From: JBBQWR01 sp038210495
GTDB lineage: Bacteria; Planctomycetota; Planctomycetia; Pirellulales; DATAWG01
Length of the DNA: 17,692 nt
Assembly (NCBI GenBank): GCA_038210495.1
Contig: JBBQWR010000069.1
Location: forward strand, 1 to 17,692
Direction: 5' to 3'
How positions within the stretch are numbered: position 1 is the first letter of the stretch; the number at the start of each line of letters is the position of its first letter. Below the pieces are notes generated by a model that was given only the letters and a program-made list of their open reading frames with translations, did no database searches and had not been told where the DNA came from. Below are positions 7,206 through 14,454 of the stretch, piece by piece. Position numbers and translations under genes: made by a program.

Positions 7206-10079
7206 TTACTTGGCCGGCGTCGGCCCGGGCAACGGCAATTCCTCCGGCGGCCGCGGTGGCGGCTGTCGCGTCGGCGGCGGATTGGGCTGCGAAGCAGTCG
7301 GAGTGGCGGGACCTGAATTGTTCGCCATGGGGCGGCCATCGGAAACGCGACGCTCCATCAGCACTTGAGCGTCGATCGCCAGTTTGCCCTCTTCGACCCC
7401 CAGGTCCATGTCCAGGCCGCGAAGCCAGTCGAGTGGCGGCGCCAGATAGCCGGCCGGGGCCGCCTGTCCGCCTTGCCCAGTGAGCAGGCCGCGCAGGGGG
7501 CCGCCGCCGTTGCTCGGCCCGCCAGTATCGGCCGTCGAAACCCACATCGGGAATTCCCCTTCGCGACGCACTAATTCAAACTGACCCCCGATCGGCGAGA
7601 CGATTCGGGCGTCGAGCAGTTTTTCCGCCGCGGCCAGCGCATCGGCCGCCGGCACGCCAAGCTGAGTGGTCAAGCTGTGCAAAAAATGAGTGTTGCCTTC
7701 GGTGACTTGCTTCGCCCGGTTGTAGCCCATGCCATTGGCGAACTGCGCCATCTTCGATTGACTGAGATCGCCAGCGTGGAGCCAAAATTGGGCCGGCCGG
7801 GGAGTTTCGACGACCTTGAGCCGGGCGCCGACATCGGCCAGCGTTTCGCGCTGCGGCGAGACGAGAAAGAACGATCCCACCTGCCGCTGCCAAAATAGCA
7901 CGCCTCGCGAAAAACCTTCGGCGTCCACCGGCGCGTCGCCACGTCCCACGCCGAATATTTGCAAAAAACCAGGGTTGGGCCAAGCGCCCAGATAAAACGG
8001 CGTCGACTGCATCATGCTCAGCGCGGACATCAGCGGCCCCCCTTGTCGTTGCGGCGCCGGGGCGTTGACGTCGCGCATTCCAACGATCAAATGATACGGC
8101 TCGTGCTGAGTCCCACCGCCGGTAAACATCGACAGCATCGAGTTCGCCATGATTCCCTCGGCCGAAATGACGTCGGCCTCCGAAGGAGCGACTCGCTGCT
8201 TGTCCGGCGGACCGAGAAACTTGCGGGCCAAGCTGTAATGCTTCTCGGCCAGCGGCAACATTCGGGCGGCGATCTCGACCCGCTCTCGATTTCCTTCGCT
8301 CCCAAGTCGTTTGATCGCCAGCGCGATCGGATCGAGCCGGCCGAGTTGACTCTCGAATGCTCCGGCGAATCGCGAATAGTCGGCCAACTCTTCGGCCGTC
8401 ACGCGCTCCAGCGGAGCATCAGGAATCGGCAAATAACTCCCCTCGCCGCCGCGCTGCGAATCGATAAGCTGACCGTCGTCGGTGATCGTCAGCCGACTGC
8501 CGTCCGGGCGCTGCCCAAACCCGCGTGGCAGGATGTCGCCTGAAATTAGAGCAGCGATCGAATCGCCGGATTTGCCTTCCAGGCGCGTCGTCAGCCGGGC
8601 CATCTCGAGCACATCCATTTCCGCCGCGGATCGCAATCGCCGAGCAAGCTCAATTTGATATTGCGGGCTGGCCAATTGAGCAAAAAAATCGTTCGATAAA
8701 AATACGAACACGCTGTCGTCTCGGTCTAGCGGAAGCACCAAACGGGCATGGCGGAAGTCGGGAGTGGCGGCCAACGCGCGCTGACCGGCGCCGGCTGCAT
8801 AAAACCGCTCGACCATCGCGCGGGAAGTCGTCACCAGATGAAAATCGCCGTCGATCGCATAGAACGATCGCACTCGGTTGTCGGGCGTCGAGAGCAGCGA
8901 CACGTCGTGCCCGGCGATTTTAACTTTCTGGTCGGTGGCGCCCTTGACCGAAGTTTGCGCCTGCAATCGCTGCCTGCTGATATCGGAATTTAGCGCGAAG
9001 CTGTTTCGGGCTTGAAAGAGCATCCCGATCGCCGCGCCCTCTTTGAAGAACGTGTCGTCGCCGATCATCGCCACGTCGGAAATCACGGCCGGGCCCAAGA
9101 GAGCGGAGAGCTGCGTCTCGTGCAGCGACAGTTGCCGCTCGATTCGGGCGCTGAGGTCCGAATTCAGCCCCCGAGCGGCTACCAACCGCCGCAGATCGCC
9201 TCCCCACTCCTCCATTCGCACGCGGAACCATTGATAGTTCGTAAAGCTGCCGAACCGGACATACAGGCACTCCGCCGGAACATGACTGGCGATGGATTCG
9301 ACTTTTAAATCCGCCGGAGCCGCGGGAATCTCCAAAGGCGACATCCTAACCGGCGCAGGGGGCGGCTGGTCGGCCCGGGCCCCTCGATCGGCGCCACGAG
9401 CGACCCGCCGGACCATCTGGACTCGTTGCGCTTCGCCGCCAGATAGTAACGATGCCGCGCTCACCAGATCGTTAGACTTTGGATCACTAAACAGCGCGGG
9501 CTCACTCACTTCGGGCGCCGCAAGCTGTAGCCGCCGCGACAACATGCTCATCAAATAAGCGTCGACCAATTGCGGATATTCGTTGTTTCGAGCCGATCGC
9601 GCCGCCGCGCTCGAATACTCCTGCCACCATTCCGACAACAATCGGGCGTGCAAGCTCGGATCGTCTGTCGGTGTTACTTGCCGATTCACGGCCGTTGGTC
9701 CATACAAGGTCAAGTCGAGCGGGGCGGCGGCTTGCTTCGGATCATCGACTGGAAACAGGAAATAAACGGTGGTCATCTGAGGCCGATCGAGCACTTCGCG
9801 GAGCAGCCCGCGAACCGGTTTGCCGGAGGCATAAGCCGGATAGAGCGCCCGACCATTTTTCTCGGCTAGCGTGTATTCATTGCCAGCGACACGCGATGGA
9901 GCCGTCCCGCGGGGCAACTGCACGACCATCCGGCCCACGCCAAACGGCTGACCGCCGACCGCGACAATCTCCTCCTGCAGTTGCGGTCGAGGAGCAAGAA
10001 GCCGCCGCTGGGCATGAGCCGTGTTGTGGACGAGCGCCAGAGCAATCGCTGCGGCGACCGTGCATATTTTCTTAATCAT
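7206..10079 (-). CDS. Large secreted protein of unknown function (957 aa)
   Basis: The protein starts with a clear Sec signal peptide (MIKKICTVAAA..., probable cleavage AHA-Q after residue 23). GGAAGG lies eight bases before the ATG. Residues 40-115 look like a small beta domain, and 140-190 are helical. From about 265 a long domain begins ECLYVRFGSFTNYQW and continues with VAMIGDDTFFKEGAAIGMLF and a segment GDFHLVTTSRAMVERF. This recalls large planctomycete and DUF3352-type proteins that compare a per-residue score of secreted domains, but I cannot assign a family. The last 37 residues are rich in Pro (PPPTRQPPPRPP), a likely flexible or surface-exposed tail. There are no transmembrane segments after the signal and no catalytic motif I recognise. 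It is likely periplasmic or extracellular. Confidence 0.85.
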   Translation of the reverse strand: MIKKICTVAAAIALALVHNTAHAQRRLLAPRPQLQEEIVAVGGQPFGVGRMVVQLPRGTAPSRVAGNEYTLAEKNGRALYPAYASGKPVRGLLREVLDRPQMTTVYFLFPVDDPKQAAAPLDLTLYGPTAVNRQVTPTDDPSLHARLLSEWWQEYSSAAARSARNNEYPQLVDAYLMSMLSRRLQLAAPEVSEPALFSDPKSNDLVSAASLLSGGEAQRVQMVRRVARGADRGARADQPPPAPVRMSPLEIPAAPADLKVESIASHVPAECLYVRFGSFTNYQWFRVRMEEWGGDLRRLVAARGLNSDLSARIERQLSLHETQLSALLGPAVISDVAMIGDDTFFKEGAAIGMLFQARNSFALNSDISRQRLQAQTSVKGATDQKVKIAGHDVSLLSTPDNRVRSFYAIDGDFHLVTTSRAMVERFYAAGAGQRALAATPDFRHARLVLPLDRDDSVFVFLSNDFFAQLASPQYQIELARRLRSAAEMDVLEMARLTTRLEGKSGDSIAALISGDILPRGFGQRPDGSRLTITDDGQLIDSQRGGEGSYLPIPDAPLERVTAEELADYSRFAGAFESQLGRLDPIALAIKRLGSEGNRERVEIAARMLPLAEKHYSLARKFLGPPDKQRVAPSEADVISAEGIMANSMLSMFTGGGTQHEPYHLIVGMRDVNAPAPQRQGGPLMSALSMMQSTPFYLGAWPNPGFLQIFGVGRGDAPVDAEGFSRGVLFWQRQVGSFFLVSPQRETLADVGARLKVVETPRPAQFWLHAGDLSQSKMAQFANGMGYNRAKQVTEGNTHFLHSLTTQLGVPAADALAAAEKLLDARIVSPIGGQFELVRREGEFPMWVSTADTGGPSNGGGPLRGLLTGQGGQAAPAGYLAPPLDWLRGLDMDLGVEEGKLAIDAQVLMERRVSDGRPMANNSGPATPTASQPNPPPTRQPPPRPPEELPLPGPTPAK

Positions 10080-10186
10080 GGAACCGACCTTCCGTTTATG
10101 ACGCCAACATAATGGTCATGGAGTGGCCGGATCTCGCGCCGAAAGGACGGCCCGGTGACCTGCTCTCAATGTCGAAACCACTCCCT

Positions 10187-10223
10187 GGGGCTTCGGCGAA
10201 GAGCCTTCAGCCCCGACCACCCG
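10187..10223. repeat. GGGGCTTC palindromic repeat, copy 2
   Basis: Matches 4376-4412 at 33 of 37 positions. GGGGCT (10187-10192) and AGCCCC (10209-10214) keep the stem, and CTTC-GGC-GAAG (10191-10201) keeps the inner hairpin. It lies in the 198-bp gap between the large secreted protein and the endonuclease/phosphatase-family gene. Confidence 0.7.
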
Positions 10224-10277
10224 ATGCTTCTGTCTTCACGACTTCGCGGGTAAACTGCCCTCGGGCGCCCGTTCATG

Positions 10278-11009
10278 CTACGGGGGCATCGCCGCATTAT
10301 CTAGGTGAAAGTCTGCCACGAGCGGCAAATGGTCCGACGCCCGGCGGGCCGTTCGCGAATGCACGACTCGCAGGTGACGCACGAAAACGGCGCCGCGAAC
10401 AAACAGCTTGTCGAGCGATCCGAGAGGTAGGTACGCGGGAAACGAACGAAATCGCGAGATCGGCGTCGTGGCATGTCGAAATCCAAAATGGCCGAGCGCC
10501 GCTCGATGCAATGTGTTACGCCAGTCGTTGTAATCGCCACAGAGCACGGTGGGCAGGTGCGCCGACTCGCGAAACAAGTGATGCCCTAGCAAGTGACCGA
10601 TCTGCCAATGCCGCTCTTGCTCGCTCAGCCCCAAATGCATGTTGACCAAATGCACCGGTCCCTCCGGCGTGTCGGCGACGATCATTTGGGCGCCGCGCGA
10701 TTTCTTGTCTCGCAACCTGAGCGAAATCTGATGCTTCGTTCGTAGTCGCCAGCGCGACAAAACAAGATTGCCATACGCGCCGGTCGTGAGGTGCACATTC
10801 GGCTGGTAGGCCCAGCCGGCGGCTTTGAAGTACTCGGCTAGCATCCGGGGTTGATCGTCGAACCGCGATCGCCGGACGTGCCGATCGACCTCTTGCAAGC
10901 AGATGAAATCGGGGTTCTCCGTTTCGATGACATCGATCACGCGATCGAGCCGATACTGGCGATCGCGTCCGCCGATTCCCTTGTGGATGTTGTAGCTAAG
11001 CAGTCGCAT
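10278..11009 (-). CDS. Endonuclease/exonuclease/phosphatase (EEP) family hydrolase
   Basis: A 243-residue metal-dependent phosphodiesterase or phosphatase of the DNase I-like fold. All family motifs are present in order: YNIHKG with Asn7, LQEVD with Glu40 (metal ligand), NMHLGL with His125, GDYND with Asp159 and Asn161, GSLDKLF with Asp200, and SDHLPL with Asp226 and His227. It lacks a signal peptide, so it is probably cytoplasmic. This compact form, starting directly at the first beta strand, is typical of bacterial EEP proteins of unknown substrate. Nucleic acid, phospholipid headgroup or sugar phosphate substrates are all possible. The ATG lacks a strong Shine-Dalgarno. An A/T-rich stretch and a hairpin element lie just upstream. 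Confidence 0.9.
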   Translation of the reverse strand: MRLLSYNIHKGIGGRDRQYRLDRVIDVIETENPDFICLQEVDRHVRRSRFDDQPRMLAEYFKAAGWAYQPNVHLTTGAYGNLVLSRWRLRTKHQISLRLRDKKSRGAQMIVADTPEGPVHLVNMHLGLSEQERHWQIGHLLGHHLFRESAHLPTVLCGDYNDWRNTLHRAALGHFGFRHATTPISRFRSFPAYLPLGSLDKLFVRGAVFVRHLRVVHSRTARRASDHLPLVADFHLDNAAMPP

Positions 11010-11067
11010 CGCGAACCCGAAAAAAATTCAGAGCATAAATCTGTTTGATCGCGTTGGATCGATCTCC

Positions 11068-11137
11068 TTAGCCGCGTTCGTTTGCGACGCGATTTTTCCC
11101 CTGCGCAGAAAATCGCTTCGCGAGCGAACGCGGCTAA
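11068..11137. repeat. 70-bp hairpin element with 29-bp arms (TTAGCCGCG ... CGCGGCTAA)
   Basis: The left arm 11068-11096 and right arm 11109-11137 pair at 26 of 29 positions, with the outer 13 bases perfect, around a 12-base loop. The ends read TTAG...CTAA, so TA lies at both borders. It sits between the YhcH-like gene (stop at 11150) and the EEP gene. A half-copy is present at 5379-5406. It could act as a mobile palindromic element and as a barrier to transcript decay or readthrough. Confidence 0.75.
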
Positions 11138-11149
11138 ATTGGATCGAAG

Positions 11150-11605
11150 CTATTTCCAGTCGACGGCCACTTTGACGACGACCTTAAAGATGTCTCCCGT
11201 ACCCGCCAACGGCGCGTGGGCGTCCGCCGGAAAGAAAATCGCCAACATTCCCGGCGGCAGCGCCAGCCAAGTCTCGGGCCGATCGGCGAAAAACCGAATA
11301 TCTCGAGTTTCGTCATGCTGCGTCTCGGCGGCCGAGCAATCCGCCAGCGGACGCCAACCGATTACCTCCTCGCCGCTCACACAGTATTGCAAGTCGATAT
11401 ACCGCCGATGAACCTCGAGCTGGGCGCCGTCTCGACCACGCCCCGGGCTCCGAGCAACCAGCGCAATCAGTCGATCGCCGTCGATCATGTGCCGCCCCTC
11501 AGTCATGGAATCGGTCGATATTCGTCGCAGAAACTGCAGGCCTTCGGCGAATCCGGGTTGCAGACCGGCATAGCGATCGGCCATTTCCAAGCGGTCCAGA
11601 ATCAT
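11150..11605 (-). CDS. YhcH/YjgK/YiaL family cupin-like protein
   Basis: A 151-residue soluble protein matching the YhcH/YjgK/YiaL family (also called the DUF386 or EbgC family). The hallmarks are EVHRRYIDLQYCVSGEEVIGW at about residues 64-84 and LALPPGMLAIFFPADAHAP at about 114-132, both holding the histidines and acids that line the cupin pocket, and a VVVKV end strand. Characterised relatives act on sugars or sialic-acid-type compounds, often binding a metal, but the exact reaction here is unknown. The length is standard. No sugar-catabolism genes flank it. Transcription is probably independent of the EEP gene, since a hairpin element separates them. Confidence 0.9.
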   Translation of the reverse strand: MILDRLEMADRYAGLQPGFAEGLQFLRRISTDSMTEGRHMIDGDRLIALVARSPGRGRDGAQLEVHRRYIDLQYCVSGEEVIGWRPLADCSAAETQHDETRDIRFFADRPETWLALPPGMLAIFFPADAHAPLAGTGDIFKVVVKVAVDWK

Positions 11606-11727
11606 GGTTATTTGCTCGACGGGCTATCAAAATCCGCGTTTGGGCGGACGGCCGAGGCGCATAAAAAAACCCGCGGCCCCCATTTCCATCCTAATTACGA
11701 AAACGCATCGCGGCTTCGAATATTTTG

Positions 11728-11757
11728 TTGACACCCAAAGCGACTTTGCGGTATGTT
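11728..11757 (+). promoter_or_regulatory. Sigma70-type promoter of the small-RNA candidate
   Basis: TTGACA (11728-11733) is a perfect -35 consensus. An 18-base spacer leads to TATGTT (11752-11757), matching four of six -10 bases. Predicted transcription start is at about 11763-11765. The downstream intrinsic terminator in the same direction makes this pair much more credible than a chance match. Confidence 0.55.
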
Positions 11758-11763
11758 CGATTA

Positions 11764-11841
11764 AGGAGCCTGTCCCGGACCGGCAGGCTTGTTATGCCCT
11801 GTAACGCCCCGCGATGTGGCCTCCTGCACGCGGGGTTTTTT
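11764..11841 (+). ncRNA. Candidate free-standing small RNA (~78 nt), three hairpins with CCTCC loop
   Basis: Transcription from the promoter at 11728-11757 would give a 78-base RNA made almost entirely of hairpins. Hairpin 1 pairs AGCCTGTC (11767-11774) with GGCAGGCT (11782-11789) and has the loop CCGGACC. Hairpin 2 pairs GTTA (11791-11794) with TAAC (11802-11805). Hairpin 3 is the terminator, whose 15-base loop includes CCTCC (11820-11824), the core that pairs with Shine-Dalgarno sequences. The 5' end carries AGGAG (11764-11768), which could pair with that loop and hide it. No open frame or downstream gene is served, so it looks like a trans-acting RNA. No known Rfam family is recognised. 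Confidence 0.45.
11807..11841 (+). terminator. Rho-independent terminator of the small-RNA candidate
   Basis: CCCCGCG (11807-11813) pairs perfectly with CGCGGGG (11829-11835) around a 15-base loop and is followed directly by six T residues (11836-11841). Oriented to the plus strand. No plus-strand gene precedes it for several kilobases, which points to a short transcript starting at the nearby promoter. Confidence 0.75.
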
Positions 11842-11861
11842 GTTGCGCCGACGGGTTTTTG

Positions 11862-11974
11862 TACATAGCCGCGGCATCCTACCGCGGAGGACGGGCGTTC
11901 GTTTTTTGCGGTTCCGCGAACGCAATCGATCGTTTCGCGCACACCACTCCGCAGCAGGATGCCGCGGCAATGTA
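11862..11974. mobile_element. 113-bp MITE-like element with 19-bp terminal inverted repeats
   Basis: The left end TACATAGCCGCGGCATCCT (11862-11880) and the right end AGGATGCCGCGGCAATGTA (11956-11974) are inverted copies matching at 18 of 19 positions. Both borders carry TA, which fits insertion at a TA dinucleotide as in mariner/IS630-type elements. The interior has a further GCGTTCG/CGAACGC pairing but no gene. It ends 14 bases before the stop codon of the ABC-F gene. A single end also occurs at 4305-4330. The transposase that could move it is not in the window. Confidence 0.55.
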
Positions 11975-11988
11975 ATTGGCGCTGCGCG

Positions 11989-13920
11989 TCAATTCAGCTC
12001 AACCGCCTCTTCCCAGTGCTCGTACAGCGTCCGTAACGACGCCTCGGCCTCGGCGATATCCGCCTTGACTTGTTTCGCCGTCGCCCCGTCGCGGTGGGTT
12101 TGCGGATCAGCCAGCGCTACGTTCAATTCTTCCAACCGCGTCTCCCGCGCCAAAATATCTTGCTCCAACTCGGGCGCCTTGCGGTAAGGAAATTTTCGCT
12201 TCCGCTTGGCGGGCTTCGGTTCGCTGCCGTCGTCCGCGCCCGCCGCAGTTTTTGAGCCACTGCCGTTACGCAAGGCTTTTCCGCCCGCGCGATCCGAGAC
12301 CGTTGCCGTTCCGACCGCCAAGCCTCGGCTGACCAAATGCTGGTAATCGTCGTAATTGCCTGGCACGATCCGAAACCGATTCGGCTCGACCACCAGCAGA
12401 TGGTCCACCACGCGGTTCAAAAAATACCGATCGTGGCTCACCAGCAGCACCGTGCCGTCGAACGCGGCCAGAGACCGCTCGAGCGAGTCACAGGCCCAGA
12501 GATCGAGATGGTTTGTCGGCTCGTCGAGCACCATGAAATTCGAATCGCTCGCCGACAATCGGGCTAGCGCCACGCGATTTCGCTCGCCGCCGCTCAAGCT
12601 GCGCACCGGCTGAAAGACCATGTCGGCCTTGATCCCGAATCGGGCCAAGAGGTCGCGCCGTTGCGGCTCGTTAAGTTCCTTGTGGGACGGCCGGACCGCG
12701 TCGACGACTTGTGCGTCGTCGTCGAGCTCGCTGAGCATCTGATCGAAGTAGCCGATCTTTACGCCGGCGCCCAGATGCACATGGCCGGCGTCGGGCTGTA
12801 AGCGACCGATCAAGCAGCGCAGCAGTGTCGTCTTGCCGGAGCCGTTAGGACCCACGATGCCCCACCGCTGGCCGCGCTCGATCTGAAATGTCAACTCGCT
12901 GAACAGGGGCCGGTCGTAGGCCTTCGCCAGTCGCTCGGCGCGAAGCACGATCTCGCCGCTGGCTTTCGCCTCCGGAAAACCCATCACCGGCGCCGCGATT
13001 TCGCGCGGGACCGAAACCCGCTCGATTCGGGCCAGTTTCTTCTCGCGATCTTTGGCCTGCGCCGACTTCTGACCGGAAAAATTGCGGCGGATGAATTCCT
13101 CGGTCTTGGCGATCTCGATTTGCTGTTTTTCGAATGTGCGCCGCTGCACCTCGAGCCGCTCGTCTTTCTGCCGCCAATACGCCGTGAAATTGCCGGTGAA
13201 CGATTGCACCTCGCCGCGATACAGCTCGAGCGTTCGGTTCGTCACCCGATCGAGGAAATAGCGGTCGTGACTGACGACGATCATTGCTTGCGAGCTCTCG
13301 CTGAGAAACGATTCCAGCCATTCGGTCGCTTCGATGTCCAAGTGGTTCGACGGCTCGTCGAGCAGCATCAGATCCGGGTCGGCCAAGAGCAGCCGGGCGA
13401 GCATGAGCCGATTCTGCTGGCCGCCGCTAAGCGTCTCGATTGGTTGCGAAAACATGTCCGCCGAAAACCCCAATCCCCCGAGGACGCGCTCGATCTGGTG
13501 ATCGAAGTTGTACGCTCCGTGCAAATGCAGTTGCTGCTGCAAATGGTCGTACTGCTTGCCGAGCCGGGCCCGATCTTTGTCCTCCACGGCGGCGCTCAAA
13601 GCATGGGCGACTTCCTCGGCTTGCGAGGCCAGCGCGATCAGATGTTCCATGCCGCTACGGGCTTCTTCCCACAGCGTACGACCCGGGGTCAGGAGCGGCT
13701 GCTGCTCCAGATACGCCAGCCGGGCCGATTGATGTAGCTCGACCATGCCCGCGTCGGCTTGGTCTTGGCCGGCTAGGATTTTGAGCAGCGTCGTCTTGCC
13801 CGCGCCGTTGGGTCCCACGAGCCCAATCCGGTCTTTGGGCCGCACCTCGAACGTGACGCCATCCAGAACCGGGTCCGGTCCAAAGTGCTTCACGACATCG
13901 GCGACATTCAGCAGAATCAT
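11989..13920 (-). CDS. ABC-F family ATPase, Uup-like
   Basis: A 643-residue soluble protein with two ABC ATPase domains and no membrane segments. Domain 1 has Walker A GPNGAGKT at 36-43, signature LSGGQQNR at 164-171 and Walker B LMLLDEP with catalytic Glu189. Domain 2 has GPNGSGKT at 357-364, LSGGERNR at 442-449 and Glu467. The charged helical linker between them (about 240-310) is the P-site tRNA-interaction motif region of the family. A basic stretch (KRKRKFPYRK) and a coiled-coil tail (580-643) are typical of Uup. ABC-F proteins bind the ribosome and rescue or regulate stalled translation; Uup relatives also affect ribosome assembly and transposon excision. ATG 13920 starts directly at the first beta strand; an upstream in-frame TTG (13956) has no support. 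Confidence 0.92.
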   Translation of the reverse strand: MILLNVADVVKHFGPDPVLDGVTFEVRPKDRIGLVGPNGAGKTTLLKILAGQDQADAGMVELHQSARLAYLEQQPLLTPGRTLWEEARSGMEHLIALASQAEEVAHALSAAVEDKDRARLGKQYDHLQQQLHLHGAYNFDHQIERVLGGLGFSADMFSQPIETLSGGQQNRLMLARLLLADPDLMLLDEPSNHLDIEATEWLESFLSESSQAMIVVSHDRYFLDRVTNRTLELYRGEVQSFTGNFTAYWRQKDERLEVQRRTFEKQQIEIAKTEEFIRRNFSGQKSAQAKDREKKLARIERVSVPREIAAPVMGFPEAKASGEIVLRAERLAKAYDRPLFSELTFQIERGQRWGIVGPNGSGKTTLLRCLIGRLQPDAGHVHLGAGVKIGYFDQMLSELDDDAQVVDAVRPSHKELNEPQRRDLLARFGIKADMVFQPVRSLSGGERNRVALARLSASDSNFMVLDEPTNHLDLWACDSLERSLAAFDGTVLLVSHDRYFLNRVVDHLLVVEPNRFRIVPGNYDDYQHLVSRGLAVGTATVSDRAGGKALRNGSGSKTAAGADDGSEPKPAKRKRKFPYRKAPELEQDILARETRLEELNVALADPQTHRDGATAKQVKADIAEAEASLRTLYEHWEEAVELN

Positions 13921-13961
13921 GCAATCCGTTATCCGCGCCACCGCAAAGCGAGTCAACGCCC

Positions 13962-13993
13962 GTGGCGAGCGGGGGGCGTAAGCCCCCTGTCCC
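13962..13993. repeat. GTGGCGAGCGGGGGGC hairpin repeat, copy 2
   Basis: Matches 5787-5818 at 31 of 32 positions. Here the core is a perfect hairpin, GGGGGC (13972-13977), GTAA tetraloop, GCCCCC (13982-13987). It lies 41 bases upstream of the ABC-F start codon, so the ABC-F leader transcript could carry it. Confidence 0.7.
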
Positions 13994-14043
13994 AGATCTC
14001 AAACCACGGTAAGACAGGAAGTTGTCGTTGGATTGCGTGAAGC

Positions 14044-14064
14044 GGGTGGCGGGTGGCGGGTGGC
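14044..14064. repeat. Three tandem GGGTGGC heptamers
   Basis: GGGTGGC is repeated three times without change. The period of seven matches the CTCCCGA repeats at 237-264, though the sequence differs. Three G-runs are one short of a full G-quadruplex. Confidence 0.65.
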
Positions 14065-14454
14065 GAGCATTTACGCATTTCGCCGTTAAGCTCCGCTCAG
14101 CTGTTATAGCTACTACGCCGCGGGCCAACTTTCTTCACGGGACAAGCCGATGCCGCTAGTCCCGCGCGGAGCGCGTGCTAGACTTCCCAGCGAGGACAGA
14201 CGCGCTCTCGGCGCGGACTATCCAACGCATGCGGCACGGAGAACGCATCCTGCCGATTTTGCGTCGGACGCCAGTCGTGTGCGTCTTGTCTCTCAGCGAA
14301 GCGGCACGGTGGCCGAAAGCAAAACTCGCCCGCCCGCCTGTCGCCTGCCGAATCGTAGTTCTGGAAGACACGGACTTACTTTGGGCATGGACGCGCCCAC
14401 GTTTGGCCTTCGCCCCCCGGGCGGCGGCAATCAAACAGGCGGCCTAGCGACCGA

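Larger units (their letters stand above)
11606..11988. other. Spacer holding a small-RNA candidate and a MITE-like element
   Basis: No protein gene is supported in these 383 bases. Between the YhcH-like start and the ABC-F stop lie a sigma70-type promoter (11728-11757), three hairpins ending in an intrinsic terminator (to 11841), and an element with terminal inverted repeats (11862-11974), each listed separately. The first 120 bases (11606-11727) should hold the promoter of the YhcH-like gene, but none is obvious. Confidence 0.5.
13921..14454. other. Divergent spacer between the ABC-F gene and ftsK
   Basis: This 534-bp stretch should hold both promoters, but no convincing consensus pair was found. 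It contains a GNRA-hairpin repeat (13962-13993), three GGGTGGC units (14044-14064) and a hairpin CTAG-CGCGC-GGA-GCGCG-CTAG at 14156-14181. Two overlapping open frames of about 90-107 codons run up to ftsK (14150 and 14175 onward). They resemble nothing known, have arginine- and proline-rich low-information translations, and lack ribosome sites, so I do not call them genes. Confidence 0.5.

Noticed and set aside
13954..13956. TTG start for the ABC-F protein
   Set aside because: The 12 extra residues precede the first beta strand and have no ribosome site; ATG 13918-13920 fits the family N-terminus.
14044..14064. G-quadruplex
   Set aside because: Only three GGG runs are present; a fourth is missing nearby.
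14156..14181. CTAG hairpin as a terminator
   Set aside because: No T-tract follows on either strand, so it is kept only as a structure in the spacer description.
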